64,000 nucleotides of DNA from Rheum nobile (GCA_027886185.1 WOAB01000568.1:3100001-3164000), one strand, 5' to 3'; counted from the first letter of the stretch, positions 44,101-55,750 are shown. Translations and numbers: made by a program. Notes: a model not told the origin generated them from the sequence alone.

Positions 44101-44559
44101 CTGAAGCGCAGGAATGTCGAATTCGAGGTTGGTGACAAGGTGTTTGTCAGGGTGTCGCCATCCAAGGGTGTGTTCAGTTTCGGCAAGCGTGGGAAGCTTA
44201 ACCCTCGCTACGTGGGACCGTTTGAGATCCTTGACAGGGTGTGGTCTCTAGCGTATCGTTTGGCATTTCCGCCGTCAGCACATCCAGTGCATAACGTGTT
44301 CCACGTATCCTTGTTGAGAAAGTACGTGCCAGATGTGTCTCATGTGCTGAGTTATGAAGACATCGAGATTCAGGCAAATGGTACCTACGAAAAGATGCCT
44401 GTGCGTATTCTCGAGCGTCGCGAGAAGCAATTGCGGAACAAGGTAGTACCATTAGTACGGATTCTTTGGTCCAAGGCTGGATCTGAAGAGGTTACTTGGG
44501 AAACCTGGGAGACTGAGGAGGATATGCTTAGCCGTTTTCCCGAGTTGTTTCTGGCCTAG
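41128..44559 (+). pseudogene. Pol of gypsy 3: protease, RT, RNase H, integrase, chromodomain
   Basis: Protease active site MLFDSGATHSFISESCVS (41200-41250) and IILDMDWLTRHGAVIDF. RT has FVKKKDGSFRLCIDYRELN, FSKIDLRSGYHQLRIREEDI, VMPFGLTNALAVFMDLM and FIDDILIYS (42212-42238). A lost base near 42285 and a TAG at 42331 shift the frame. RNase H follows (VYSDASKNGLGCVLMQKGK, FTDHKSLKYVFTQKELN), with a frame change near 42630. Integrase has HPGSSKMYKDLRKKFWWPNMKW, CLTCQKVK, MDFITGLPKTQSQKDAI, IVSDHDGRF and FHPQTDGQSERTIQT, with stops at 43558 and 44083. The end is a chromodomain-like SKAGSEEVTWETWETEEDML. The chromodomain is known to guide chromoviruses to marked chromatin. Nearly full length, so a good reference for gypsy 2. 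Confidence 0.93.
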
Positions 44560-44678
44560 TTTCGGGGTCGAAACCTTTTTAAGGGGGTAGTGATGTAACA
44601 CCTCGCTTTTTTTTGGTTTTCGGCCAAGTTTCGGGGTCGAAACTTCTTTTTAGGGGGGAGTGATGTAATACCCCTCAA
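44553..44678 (+). repeat. Duplicated hairpin, polypurine tract and LTR-start junction
   Basis: AGTTTCGGGGTCGAAAC, a T run, AAGGGGG and AGTGATGTAA occur twice, 69-70 bp apart. The first set leads to TGTAACACCTCGC (44594), a false LTR start. The second set leads to the true LTR at 44664 (TGTAATACCCC). gypsy 2 has only one set. Confidence 0.88.
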
Positions 44679-47041
44679 TCTTTAGTAAGGGTATTTGGGT
44701 AATTTTCCCAACCCTCGTTCTGTAATCGTGTCGCTTCCAGAGAGGTTCGGATTTTCTGTAACGTGTTTGATCTCTGTATTTTTCTCTGAGTGGTATAAAA
44801 TACATTCGATGTATTTTCGGGGCTTATAATATTTGTTCGGGTACAAATATATATAATCCGGGGTTTAAACCCACGCCAAACCTTTTCTTGGGCAAACAGA
44901 CGCGGAAAAGGCATTTTTGCGACCGCGGCAGCATTTCCGCGACCGCGTAAAATTGGCTCTCAGAAGAGTTAGGCACAGGAATATTCCGCGACCGCGGATA
45001 AAGTTCTGCGACCGCGAAAAACTCCAACACGCCAACGTCGCGTCGCCTGGACCTCATCGTTCGAGCCGCCGTTGATCGCCTGACTCGCCGTCGATCTGGT
45101 CGGGGCTGGCTCCTCTACTTGGCTATAAATAGTGGTCGATTTGGGAGGGTTTTGAGCACCTAAATCTGAGATCTCCTCTCTCACTCTCCTTTTCCATAGT
45201 CGCCGGAGTTTCGAGCTCTCGCCAAAAATCTTCGAAGTGTCGCCGGAGGCCTCGCCGGGAGTTGTAGCAGCCTTGGAGTGGTGCATTGGAGGCGCAAGGA
45301 AGGCTGGAGTCGAAGCCCTCGCGAACCAAGCCATCTCGCATCGTCGTCGGTGAGTTTCTCGTCGTTTTGGGGTCGCCGGAGTTCATGGCCGCGACCGCGG
45401 ACATGAACTGTCACGACCACGGCAGTGACAAGGCCGGCCGCGTCCGCGGCCGCTGTCTTTGACACTCGCGGACGAGGTCCTCGATGGCCACGACCGCGGA
45501 ATCCCTGCCGCGACCGCGGATTGCTCTGGCAATCGCGCTCGTGGCCTTGGGCATGCCGGTCTCGATCGGGACCTTCGTTCTTTCAATTTAATTCGTTCCT
45601 TCTTAGATTCGTATCATTTTATTATCGAATCTAACCTAGGGTTTCGTTATGGGTCGTCGTCGTAGGAATCTGTAATCCGTCTTCCGTTCCCGTTCCGGAC
45701 CTAGAAACCCGTAGTCGCTCAATCGTTCGTCTAGATTAAGGCAAGTGGCGGTTCGCTCTTGCTTATCATTCCATGTTTCCATTAATTATCAATTGTTTAA
45801 TTGTTAATTAAATTGGGATGAACTATTGTTTTCGTTTGGGAACAGATTTTATAAATGATACGATTAAGAAAGTGATATTATAATAGGTTGTATATATTGC
45901 TAGAAACAACGCTATTATATCTGTTATTACCATGATGGTATTGGTGTGTATTTTATGTGTGAACTTATACATTATAGTTAGAACGAGTATTCGTAGGAAT
46001 GCTATGTATCTTGCGAGGTCTAGTCGTTTCTTTATAACTGGTATTAGGAAGATTTTTCCCTAATACTCTCTCTGGTCATGACTATCCTCTATCCGAGTAT
46101 AGGGGAGGTGCACACAGCTGGTGCCAAACAATCAGGATTTATTCCCAAGATATATCTCGTATTGAGATGATATATGATAAAAGCTTATAACGTAAATATA
46201 CGTTTTGAAATTAAACAAGATAAGTGTGATTATGCACATAATTAATATACCCTCGGGCAAGGAGTACAACGTGGAGACCGCTCGGACTTCGATTAGAGTA
46301 AGTCCTCCTTCCAAATCTGAATCGCATTACGTGGTGAGGTTGGTCGTGGACCCAAATGGTCAAGTCTTTTTAAACGCTTGTGTGAAATTATAATGTTCTC
46401 GAACACTTGTCATACTTTCCCTTAAGACTCAACCTTTTGGAGTCTTCTCTTCATACGTTTCCTTAAGACTCGATCTTTAGGAGTCTTCTCTCGATCTTTC
46501 TGTTTCGTATATTCCTGTAGAAGTATTGAGGTTTACTATCGTCATCGACTTTCATTCGAGAAGCGATGGGTCTAGCCTAATACGAATACTTAGAACCTTT
46601 ATGTTTTACCCTTGCATAGTCTTTCATTAGACTAACCAACCGGTTATTTTCCCTTGCATGGTTGGCTGGTGTCATCCGTCTCATACGGTACATCAGGTAA
46701 ACTTCTGTTCCGTGAAGGCTAGAATCTGACGATGAAGGCAGATGAAGTTTTAAGAGTTTTTATCCAGGTTGAAGATCCTAGGCGAGTGATCACTTCGATC
46801 AAGACCCTTATGTTATTTATTTAAAAGACTTAAGTTGTATTAAATATATTATGTATTTCTGTTGTATTTGGGATTTACGGATGTAATTCCAAGACTTTGG
46901 TTTAAATAAAGATTATGATATTTCGTTTTATCAGTGTATTTTATGATTTGTATGAATGGTTAAGCCTTGGGTGGCTTCGGATGTGAAATCTGAGGTCACT
47001 GGCGGTAATACTTTCAAGGTTAAATATTTGGGGGTGTTACA
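44664..47041 (+). repeat. 3' LTR of gypsy 3
   Basis: 2,378 bp, colinear with the 5' LTR. TATAAATA at 45124, donor-like GTGAGT near 45350, near-palindromes at 44926-45020 and about 45389-45510, three-stem cassette at 46617-46688. The element duplication TTTAT follows its CA. Confidence 0.95.
46617..46688 (+). promoter_or_regulatory. Three-stem cassette, gypsy 3 3' LTR
   Basis: Same arms as the 5' LTR copy: TAGTCT/AGACTA, CCAACC (46636-46641)/GGTTGG (46660-46665), CCGT/ACGG (46676-46688). Confidence 0.6.
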
Positions 47042-49951
47042 TTTATCCCATTTGATGTTTTTGACTTTTCGCCTTTGAGCTGGATTGGGTTTTTGTTGTT
47101 TAGTTTCTTCTGCTTCTAGTTGTTTAGTTTTGTTCCAATTTTGAATAAGGGTTTTGATGTATAAGGTAAGATATTTTATTTTGTCCGGGTTTGGTGTTTG
47201 AAAAATTATTTGGTTTCTATTAATCCAGGTGCCCCACCAAGTGGTAGCGAGACAAATCCATTCACTTTTGGTAATTAAGGACTGAAGTTCCCAGATTAGT
47301 TCGATTGGTTTTTTATTATTAGTATTTAAACTTTTAATGTAGTTTTCAATATGTTGACTTCGGTTTTTGATTTGCTTTAGGGTATTATGACACCTGAAAA
47401 GGAAGTGGTTTAGGTCTTCATGAGGGTTATTGCAAGAATCACATGCAAGGGGAACCGCAACATGTTTTTGGGCTAATCTAGCTTTAGTGGGTAGACCATC
47501 ATGGCATATTTTCCATAAAAAGTTTTTCACTTTTGGGTAGGTATTCAGTTTCCACAACCATGAGAGATTGTTAGTTGTGGGGTTAGTTTGTTTTGGTGAT
47601 AAGTTCGAATGTGGTTTTAGTAGAAAACCAGTCATTCCTATTGGGAGCCCAATATAGTTGGTCGGGGATATTATTTTGAGGTAAATGGATATTGGTAATA
47701 ATATCAACAACCTCATTAAGAAGCAAGCTTTGAAGTTTAGTTGAGTTTCATTCTTTGTTTGTGATAAAATCACTAACTTTGACCTCTGGGTTGATAATGG
47801 TGTGCGGAAGGATGTAGTTTTTGAGTTTTAGGTTAGGAGTCCATGGATCCTCCCAAAAGTTGATGGAGCAACCATCTCCAATAAGCCATTTTAGGCCAGT
47901 TTTGAACTCATTACGTAGTTTAAGGAGTTGTCCTCATTGCCAAGAATGGTTAGTTTTTCTGGCATAGTTAAGAATATTTGAATTCTTGAGATATTTTTCA
48001 TTTATGATTTTAACCCAGGTGTTGTTTGGTTCAGCAAAAAGTTTCCAGATGAGTTTCATTTGGAGAGCTTTATTCATGTCTTTTGTTTTCCGGATCCCAA
48101 TCCCTCAATTTGATTTGTTTTTGCATATTTTATCCCAACCGATTAAGGGTTTATACGTTTGTTCTTTATTCCATAAAAAAATTCTATTTACTTTATCCAA
48201 TGTGTGGTGTATAGATGATGGTAGCATAAAGCATTGCATAATGTAATTTGGTTTGGCAGACAGATTTGCTTTAATTAGGATTGCTCTTCCTTCAAGGGAA
48301 AGAGAGCTAACTTTCCATTTTGATAACTGTGTAGTAGTTGCATGTATAGTATCTTGGAAGGTATTTTGGTTAACTTTCCCATTAATGATTGGACATCCTA
48401 GGTATTTATCTAAGGATACAGAGCTAGGAATGTTGAGGATTGACTGATTCAAAGTCTTGGTATTATTTGGTGTATTGGGTGTTGTCTGAAATGCAGATTT
48501 GTGGTAATTAACACATTGTCCTGATATGGAGCAATAATCTTCAATTATTGATTTAACCTTTTGGCAGGATGTTTGGTTTGCTTTAGCAAAAATGAGAATA
48601 TCATCTGCAAAGGCTAGAAATGGGATATTGGACCCCAGTCGGTTTATTTTAAACCCTAGTTGTTTGGTATTGATGTTTGCTTCATATTGTAGTTTCCTAG
48701 CAAGTACTTCAGTACCAGGGATAAATAGAAAGGGGGATAGGGGGTCACCCTGACGAAGCCCCCTCTTTGGATAGAAAATGTCGATTGGGCCGTTATTTAC
48801 TAACACTGAGAAGGAGACAGTTTCAATACACTCTTTGATCCAATCAATGAATTTTAACGAGAAACCGAATTTGTTAAGGACAGTTAGAATGAATTCCCAT
48901 TCAATTTTATCATATGATTTTTCCATATCTAGTTTGATAGCGATCCAACCTTCTTTGCCTTTCTTAGCACGAAAGGAGTGAAATATTTCATGAGCTATGA
49001 GGATATTATCTTGAATAGCTCGATTAGCAACGAAAGCACCCTGTAGGGGGTGGATGAGTTTATCTAAGATAGGTTTTAGCCTTTCTGTTATGATTTTAGA
49101 GATGACCTTATAGATGGTTGAGCAGAGACTAATTGGTCGATAATGGTTTGTCGAGTTGGGATTATCACATTTGGGTATTAGGGTTATGAAAGTGTGGTTG
49201 ATCTGTTTGAGGAGTTTGCCAGAATGAAAGAAGCTTTTTACTGCTTTAATAACAAGTGGTCCGACAATGTGCCAATTTTTTTGATAAAATAGCGCGGACA
49301 TTCCATCGGGTCCTGGTGATTTGTCGCTACCAATGTTGAAAACAACATTCTTAATTTCATCATTAGTAACATTTTTGGTTAGGTTGGTGTTATCTTGATC
49401 TGTAACCTCTTTGGTTATGTTACCTAGCAAGTTTTGTAGGTTGTTGTTATTTATTGTTCCTTTTTTGAATCGTTTTTCAAATTCTGATTTGATTTCATTT
49501 CGGATGTTTTCTAGTCCAATAATGATCGTTCCTTCTTGTGTTCTAATTTCCCGTATGATTTTACGACTTCTTTTTCCATTTGCAATTCTGTGGAAATAGT
49601 TGGTGTTTGAGTCAATTGATTTGATATGTTTGGTTTTAGCTTTCTGATTCCAGTATTGTTTATGAAAAGATAGTAGGGAATCTTTCTTGTTCATGAGTCT
49701 GTTTTGTTTGTCGATTAAGGTTTGATTTGGGTTGAGAATGATATCTTTTTGAACCTTAGAAAGTTCCTCCTCTGTTTCTTTAATTTGATTAAAGATATTG
49801 CCAAAGGTAGTTTTATTCCATTTTTGGCACTCAATTTAAGGGCAAAAGTTTTTTTGACAAGGTTGTACATATGTGATCCATGGGTTTCAATTCTCCATGC
49901 TTGTTTAACCATATTTTCAAAATCTTTTCTTGTTGTCCACATTTTTTTCAA
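47042..49951 (-). pseudogene. LINE 2 ORF2: reverse transcriptase and zinc domain
   Basis: Read on minus, a 529-codon stretch (49694-48105) gives the L1-type RT: KSPGPDGMSALFYQKNW, FITLIPKCDNPNSTNHYRPISLC, LDMEKSYDKIEWEFI (usually FDMEKAYD), VNNGPIDIFYPKRGLRQGDPLSPFLF and the catalytic FADDILIFAK (about 48595). SLDKYLGCPIING, KWKVSSLSLEGRAILIK and GWDKICKNKSN follow. A frame change leads to a stretch with LKTFLWKICHDGLPTKARL-like KNFLWKICHDGLPTKARL, the zinc motif CDSCNNPHEDLNHFLFRC and CLATTWWGTWINRNQIIF. It ends at VKNIKWDK, where gypsy 3 inserted. Otherwise the RT core is complete. Confidence 0.9.
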
Positions 49952-49961
49952 ATTTGAAAGG

Positions 49962-50705
49962 TTATGCTTTTATAGGATTAGGGTTTTCAAGTTCCACTGA
50001 AATAGGGCAGTGGTCAGATGAAGTAAATGCATGATTTTTGGTGAAGATTCCGGGAAACCATTGAAGAATTTGATCATGGATAAGAACCCGATCTAATTTT
50101 TCATAGATGTTGTCTATTTCTGTTCTATTTTTTTGCCAGGTGAATTCACCACCTTGTGTTGGTATGTTAAGAAGATCGCAATTATTTATGAAGTTGTGAA
50201 GTCTTTGAAATCTTTGAAATCTTGAATGGGTGTTAGTACTACCACCCATCTTTTCAGAATGTGATTCAATTTCGTTTAGATCGCCAATGATGATGCAAGG
50301 CATATGAGTTTGAAGGATAAAATTTGTGAGGAGATTCCAGAATTCGTTTTTTTCATTTTTTTTGGGTGGTGCATATGTAAAAATAAGCATCATATAGTAT
50401 TTTTTGTCGATGATCTTGTATTTTACTGCAATGAATCTCTTGTCAATGTGTGCTATTTCACATAATTCGTTCTGAAATTGATAAGATTTCCACATGACGC
50501 ATATGCCACCCGAGAAGCCAGTAGCGGGCGAGAAGTGGAAATTATCAAACCCGGCTTTTAGCCATAAACATTTGTTTGGTTCTTGGTTGGTTCTTGTTTC
50601 AACAATGGCCATGATTTGGATTTTTTCAATTTTGCAAAGTGCTTCAATATCAGCCCATAGGTTTTTTCGGCTGATACCTCGACAATTCCAAAGGCTTATC
50701 TTCAT
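49962..50705 (-). pseudogene. LINE 2 ORF2: AP-like endonuclease domain
   Basis: The N-terminus of ORF2 starts MKISLWNCRGISRKNLWADI and continues IMAIVETRTN, GFSGGICVMWKS, IIIGDLNEIESHSEKMGG, GGEFTWQKNR, EKLDRVLIHD and SSDHCPISVEL. These match the exonuclease-endonuclease-phosphatase fold, with the catalytic Asn, Glu, Asp-Asn-like (GDLNE) and SDH motifs visible. It nicks target DNA for target-primed reverse transcription. 248 codons are open; a break near 49955 separates it from the rest of ORF2, so it is marked as part of a broken gene. Confidence 0.88.
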
Positions 50706-51870
50706 AAAAACCAGTATAAGGGTTTTGCAAGTGAAGTTGATCTTGCCAAACGTTGGTGTATCTTGTTGGAAGTTGGATACATTTTATATGTAATATTTTG
50801 GTTGGTGTATTTTTTTTTTGTCCTGATTCATTTGTTTTGAATAATTAACATTGCTCAGATCCTTGTTATTATCACAAGAAATATGAAGGCATGATGGAAA
50901 GGTGTTAGTTCTATTGTTTAAACCCTTTTGATCACTATTTTTGTAGAGTTCATAGGTATTGGTTGCCATACAAGAAGAAAGGGTAAAGGAGTTATGTAAA
51001 TGAATCACTCTATATTGCCAGGCAATAGATGAGACATAGCATACAGTAGGTGTAAAATTATGTATAAAGACAGGGTAAAAATGCCATACATGAAGGTGCC
51101 ATTTAGACTGGAATTTTTTTGGTAAAAAGGCTGTTTGGTTCAAACAATTGTCCTTGGTACAAATGATGTATTTAACTGTTTAAGCTTCTTGTAGCATGAT
51201 GGTTAAAGGTGTAGATCTTTTTATCATTCCTTTTGCAAAGGAGAAATAGGTTGTCTCTGAATGCCCAGCCCCATTCATCGGGGAAGTCGCCAGTAGGTGA
51301 GAGCTTCAAATCCAGGGATGACTCCAAGGGGCATCAAAGTTCTTGAGCTGGTTTTCAACATTTGTGGATGTGTAATGCTTTGTTGCATGCACTGGAACAC
51401 AACAGGGTAACTTAAGATTCACCAAGTTATATACTTTACTAGAAGTAATGAGGTTAAACTACATAAGAGTTATAAAGATAGTGCATTTGTTGAAATGCGG
51501 TAAAGGCTGTTTGTACAAGGAGATCCAAGAGTCCTTGAAAAAAACTGTTGTAAAAACAGAGTTAGTGATCAGGTATCTTGGTCTTGCAATGAAAATAATA
51601 AGGATAAACTTATTATAAACAAAGATTTCATTTAATGATAACTCAATAACAAAATTTGTAATGAAGTGCTCATAGTTAAAATGAGTCAACAGTAGCAGTC
51701 TTATTAGATAATCCAGTAGGAGGTGGTAATTATTTGGGAGTAACACATAAGAGATTAGAAAATCGAGCATGATTGCACTCATATAGTAGGTAGTATACTT
51801 GCACACAAGTTCAATGTTATGATAGTAAAGAGCCAGTAAAGCACTGGGAGTCTTAGATATCAGCAGCAGG
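50706..51870 (-). other. LINE 2 5' region, inner part (decayed ORF1 or UTR)
   Basis: Between ORF2 and the solo LTR insertion. A short stretch on minus reads SPTGDFPDEWGWAFRDNLFLLCKRNDKK (51190-51310), which looks coding, but no clear nucleic-acid-binding motif of a plant L1 ORF1 is seen. The remainder is AT-rich with several stops. Confidence 0.4.
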
Positions 51871-52834
51871 TGAAATACCCCAAGGATGTTAGTAATGGCA
51901 TAATGGTAAATTAATTAAGGATTTTTACTTAAATGGGTATAAAGTCAGCAAAGGCTGAAAATTGGGTATAAAACCCTTGTCTTCTCCGTACGAGAACCCC
52001 ACCGCAGAGCACCTCCTCCTGTTTTGATCTTCCTCTTCTTCCGTCGTTCGATTTCCGTCGGTGAGCTCAACCCAGCTGCTACCGCCATCGTCACCTCCCT
52101 TCCTCGGTCCAGATCCCGTGAGCTGCTGCTGTCGGAAGTCGTGAGTTGTTGCGGTCCGAAGCCGCGAACCAGCGCAGGAGCCAGACCGTAAGCTGCTGTT
52201 GTGCTACGCCGCGAGAGCTGCTGCTGTGCTAGACCGCAAGAGTTGTTGTTGGTGGCTTCCTTGCCGACGACGAGGAGCCCAATTTCCGGCGGCAACAGCG
52301 GTAGACGACGAGATGTGGAAGATGGCAAGGATTACGTACAAGCTATGAATTGTGGACTGCTTCGGTTGGATTTGTGCAGCAACTCTTGAATTGGAAGTAA
52401 GTGGTTGATTTATGGGTGTTTTGCTGAATTGAAGATTTGATTTTGGAGTTTGGGTTAATTTTGGTGTGGTTGCTGAATTTAATTAAGGTATAATTAGAGC
52501 TTGGAAATTGGGGGTTTGTTGAATTGGAAATATTGAGGTATAATTTTAGGGTGAATTTGGGGGTTTGTTGGTAATGGATTTGTATGAGTTAATTAACGCC
52601 AGAGATTTGCTCGGATTGATTTCGCAGGTTCGTCCGAGTTGGATTTGATCTCTGAGATCGTGGTTGTCGAGTTTGAGGCAAGATGATTCTTGCTAACCTT
52701 TCGTATATTTTTATAAAATTACTTTTGCTTCCTATCTGGTTCAGTAATTGATTTTATCTTTGCCTGAGTAAGTTAATTTGGATTATTGATTGTGGAATAA
52801 TTTGGTTGAATGTGTGTGTGTGTGTTTTAGTAAT

Positions 52835-53830
52835 TGTCTCTTGTCGGACATTGATTGTTTGTTGGTTATTGGTTTTGTTGTCGGATATTGGTTGTTTGTT
52901 GGTTATTGGTTTCCTTGTCGGATATTGGTTGTTTGTTAGTTATTGGTTTCCCTGTCGGATATTGGTTGTAGCTGTTGGTTGTCGTTGATTGTCGGTTAGT
53001 TGTTGGTTGTTGTTGATAGTTTATTGTGGATTGATTGTGTGAATAATTGTTGGTTTGTTGGCGGATATCGATTGTGTGTTTTGTTGTTAGTTATGTGCTG
53101 TGTTATTGGTTTTGTGTTGAACCTGGTTGAATGTGTTGGTTGGTTGCCTTGTGTTGTGTTGATTGGTTGGTTATGGAGTCGGGGTAAGGGTGTGACCTCA
53201 TCCGACCACGCGAGGGTGACCTCCGTTGGTTCAGGCTATGGGTGTTGGTTGGTTGGTTATGGAGCCGGGGTGAGGGTGTGACCTCATCCGACCGCGTGAG
53301 GGTGTGACCTCCGTTGGTTAAGGCTAGGTTGGATGGTTGAAAGTCCCATCCGGTGGTGGGTGGTTGGTGGATTGGTGATGGTTGGTTATGGAGCCGGGGT
53401 GAGGGTGTGACCTCATCCGACCGCGTGAGGGTGTGACCTCCGTTGGTTAAGGCTAGGTTAGATGGTTGAAAGTCCCATCCGGTGGTGGGTTGGATTGGAG
53501 GTAGGATCGGAGTTTGGATTGGGTGTTGGATTGTGTGTGTTGCCAATTGTGTATATTGGTTGTGTGCTCGGTTATGGATTGTGTGTTGATTATTGGTTGT
53601 GTGTGTATATTGGTTGTGTGTTGAATAGTGGCTGTGTACTTGATTATTGGTTGTGTGCTCGGTTATGGGTCGTGTGTTGATTATAGGTTGTGTGTGTATA
53701 TTGGTTGTGTGTTGAATAGTGGTTGTGTACTTGATTATTGGTTGTGTGTGAATATTGGTTGTGTGTGTGATTATGGGTTGCGTGTTGATTATGGGTTGTG
53801 TTGGTGAATATTGGTTGTATGCTTAGTTAG
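52835..53830. repeat. GT-rich minisatellites within the solo LTR
   Basis: Three repeat types in series. TGTCGGATATTGGTTGTTTG units of about 45 bp occupy 52845-52975. A unit of about 130 bp with GAGGGTGTGACCTC..CCGTTGGTTAAGGCTAGG appears about three times (53165-53490). TTGGTTGTGTGTTGATTATG-like units occupy 53540-53830. Open frames here on either strand are products of the repeats. Confidence 0.85.
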
Positions 53831-54478
53831 TGGTTTTGTTTGCGGATATTGGTGGGGAGTTTGATTATTGGTTTTGTGTTAGACTTTGGTCGTCGGTTGG
53901 TTGTAGTTAGTAGTTGTTGTTGATTGTTGTTAGTGGTGATTGTGAGCTTTTGTGGGCCAGTGGTAGTGGTTGTTGGATCTTGGTGTGAATTATTTGAGAA
54001 GGTTGGTTATGTTGATTGATTAGGAAGGTTGGTTTCCCATCTTGAGGGTGTGGGCCAACATGGTTTGAATTTGAATGTATGAGTTACAGTTTATGTTAAC
54101 GAACCGGCGGCACCGGAAGGGTGGCTGACCTGGGTCGTTATTTTGTTTTGTTTATATTATGTGATGATTGTCTTGTTTATGCTTAAGTGTTTGTTGATGC
54201 GAAAGTTGGAATGGATCGTTTTATTCATTTATACTTGTGATGAGATTGATGTCGGATGGAATGAAGTTAATATAGTGAAGAATTGAATAAGAATGGGTAA
54301 TGAATGGTATGCGATGGTGTGTGTATATGTTTTGACGTGTGTTTGGTATTGGTTGGTTGATATGATAATGTTATAAGTTATGATATATATATATTGTATG
54401 ACCTGTTGTTGTTTGGTATTGTTTGATTGTTGTGATAATTCTATGGTTTTGAAACTGTTTTGGCTTGAGGAGTCTTGC

Positions 54479-54547
54479 TAGTCTTTCAGTAGACTAACCA
54501 ACCTCGGGTTATGATTCCGTGGTTGGCTGGTGTATCGGGTCCACCAG
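54479..54547 (+). promoter_or_regulatory. Three-stem cassette, solo LTR 51871 copy
   Basis: TAGTCT/AGACTA (54479-54496) and CCAACC (54498-54503)/GGTTGG (54521-54526) are kept. The third stem is replaced by a different perfect 6-bp stem, CTGGTG (54527-54532)/CACCAG (54542-54547). Confidence 0.6.
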
Positions 54548-54854
54548 TCAACCAGGCTTTGCAGGTAGGCAGCAACAAGCGGGTTCTGGATCGCAGATTG
54601 GTCTTCACAGTTAAAGATTTGTTTTTGCATCAGATTTGTAAATGTTGTATTCGCTTCCGTTGTTTTGGATTTAAATTGATGCATTAAACTGGACGACAGG
54701 TTTAAGTGTTGTTTTAAATCTTGAGCAGAGATTTTAATATTGATGATTTTATGTATTGGAAGAGTGTTTGGATTTCTTTTCTTTTAGAAAACCGCCTTAT
54801 AGTCCTTCGGGACTATGGCACTGTAGCACCTCTGGCCCGGGGTGTTACAGCAGG

Positions 54855-55379
54855 TAAACCTTATGGTGATATCTGTTATTCTGATAGTAACAAGAGATAT
54901 AAATTTTGGTGAAAGGTTTAAAGAACCCTGATCAACCATAGGTAATCATAATTACCACAGATTTATGCAGTTTCCAAGTAAGAAGGTTAGTGTGATTCGA
55001 GTTTGGGGGATGTTTTTTGTTGGGAAAAAACATACCATAGGTTTTGTGATTGATTTTTGATGTTATGGTAGATTCAGGGGTAGGCAAAATGAACCTGCTA
55101 GGCCAATGAATCTGTAGATAAATTAGGGTGTTGTTTAGGACATCATCATTCATAGATGGTGCAAGATTGCTGATAACAGCATGAGTTTGGTTTGTGTTGA
55201 TAACAACAGAAGAATTGTTAGATTTCTCGGCTTGTGAAGCCTTTTTTTGGGAGGATTCAAAGCATAGTATATAAGAGAAGGGTTGGTTACCTTTCTCCAT
55301 AGATGATTCAGAGGCAGAATTTGATAAGTAACAAAGAAAAACTTCATCATCATCACACAGACAGAAAGCACGAAGCAAT
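54855..55379 (-). other. LINE 2 5' end region
   Basis: Between the solo LTR duplication and the LINE's own duplication. A 148-codon minus-strand frame (54932-55378) lacks any motif I recognise; it could be part of a LINE ORF1 or UTR read-through. Confidence 0.4.
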
Positions 55380-55395
55380 TCTCGCTCCTATTCTT
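55380..55395 (+). repeat. LINE 2 target duplication, 5' side copy
   Basis: TCTCGCTCCTATTCTT, identical to 35394-35409. It fixes the LINE 5' end at 55379. Confidence 0.92.
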
Positions 55396-55750
55396 CGTTG
55401 GTTTCGGTTCTTCTTCATCATTTTTTCTTGTGTTCTTCTCTGTTAATATTCTGTTTTTCACATCTCCTTCTTTCTTTTTCTCTCTTTTCAGCTCCATGAA
55501 ATCAATTTTGCTCTTAACTACGACACCACTCATGAATAGATGAAGTGTATCTCCCTCAAGACTTTTTAATTTAGTTTGCACTTAATACTCCCATTAAATT
55601 CTCTTATATAACTACCTTTACCTTCTCTGACTACTTCTCTTTATTAACTATGCTCCAGATTTCTCAAGCTCTTTTTAACATCATATTAATTCATCACCAG
55701 AGATTTAATCTTATATGTATGCATACTCTTTATCTCTCCTAATGATCTTA
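55396..55750. other. Spacer right of LINE 2, no gene seen
   Basis: CT-rich (minus purine-rich) DNA with a weak minus-strand frame and no recognised product. Confidence 0.4.

Larger units (their letters stand above)
35925..47041 (+). mobile_element. Complete Tekay/Del-like Ty3/gypsy element (gypsy 3)
   Basis: 11,117 bp with LTRs at 35925-38308 and 44664-47041, duplication TTTAT (35920-35924 and 47042-47046), an initiator-Met primer site and a polypurine tract. Order: LTR, extra ORF, gag, protease, RT, RNase H, integrase, chromodomain, LTR. In the first 300 bases the LTRs differ at roughly 5% by eye. Terminal sequences TGTAATACCCC and GGGGTGTTACA are an unusually long inverted match (10 of 11). 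All coding parts carry some stop or frameshift. It inserted into the RNase H of LINE 2, so it is younger than that LINE. Confidence 0.95.
51871..54849 (+). mobile_element. Solo LTR, divergent Tekay-type subfamily TGAAATACCCC
   Basis: 2,979 bp from TGAAATACCCC to CCGGGGTGTTACA, flanked by GCAGG (51866-51870 and 54850-54854). There is no internal coding sequence. TATAAAA at 51967 and a perfect donor-like GTAAGT at 52397 are present. GCAAGATGATTCTTGC (52678) corresponds to the hairpin of other LTRs with a shortened loop. The three-stem cassette is kept, but the GC near-palindromes are absent. About 1 kb is GT-rich minisatellite. It lies in the 5' region of LINE 2, so it is younger than the LINE. 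Confidence 0.93.
35410..55379 (-). mobile_element. Full-length L1-type LINE (LINE 2) carrying two nested insertions
   Basis: The 16-bp duplication on both sides sets the ends. With the Tekay-like element and the solo LTR removed, the LINE is about 5.9 kb, the usual length of a full plant L1. On the minus strand the order is 5' region (55379-54855, 51870-50706), AP-endonuclease (50705), RT, zinc domain, RNase H (ending near 35444) and poly(A) at 35410-35419. LINE 1 at 8757 is the same family (3' end CTAAT(A/T)(C/T)TTTCCTCAT). Confidence 0.9.

Noticed and set aside
53103..53546. Minus-strand 147-codon repetitive frame
   Set aside because: A by-product of the 130-bp minisatellite units in the solo LTR.
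54932..55378. 148-codon minus-strand frame as a host gene
   Set aside because: It lies inside the LINE boundaries set by the 16-bp duplication; no motif was recognised, so it is reported only as LINE 5' region.
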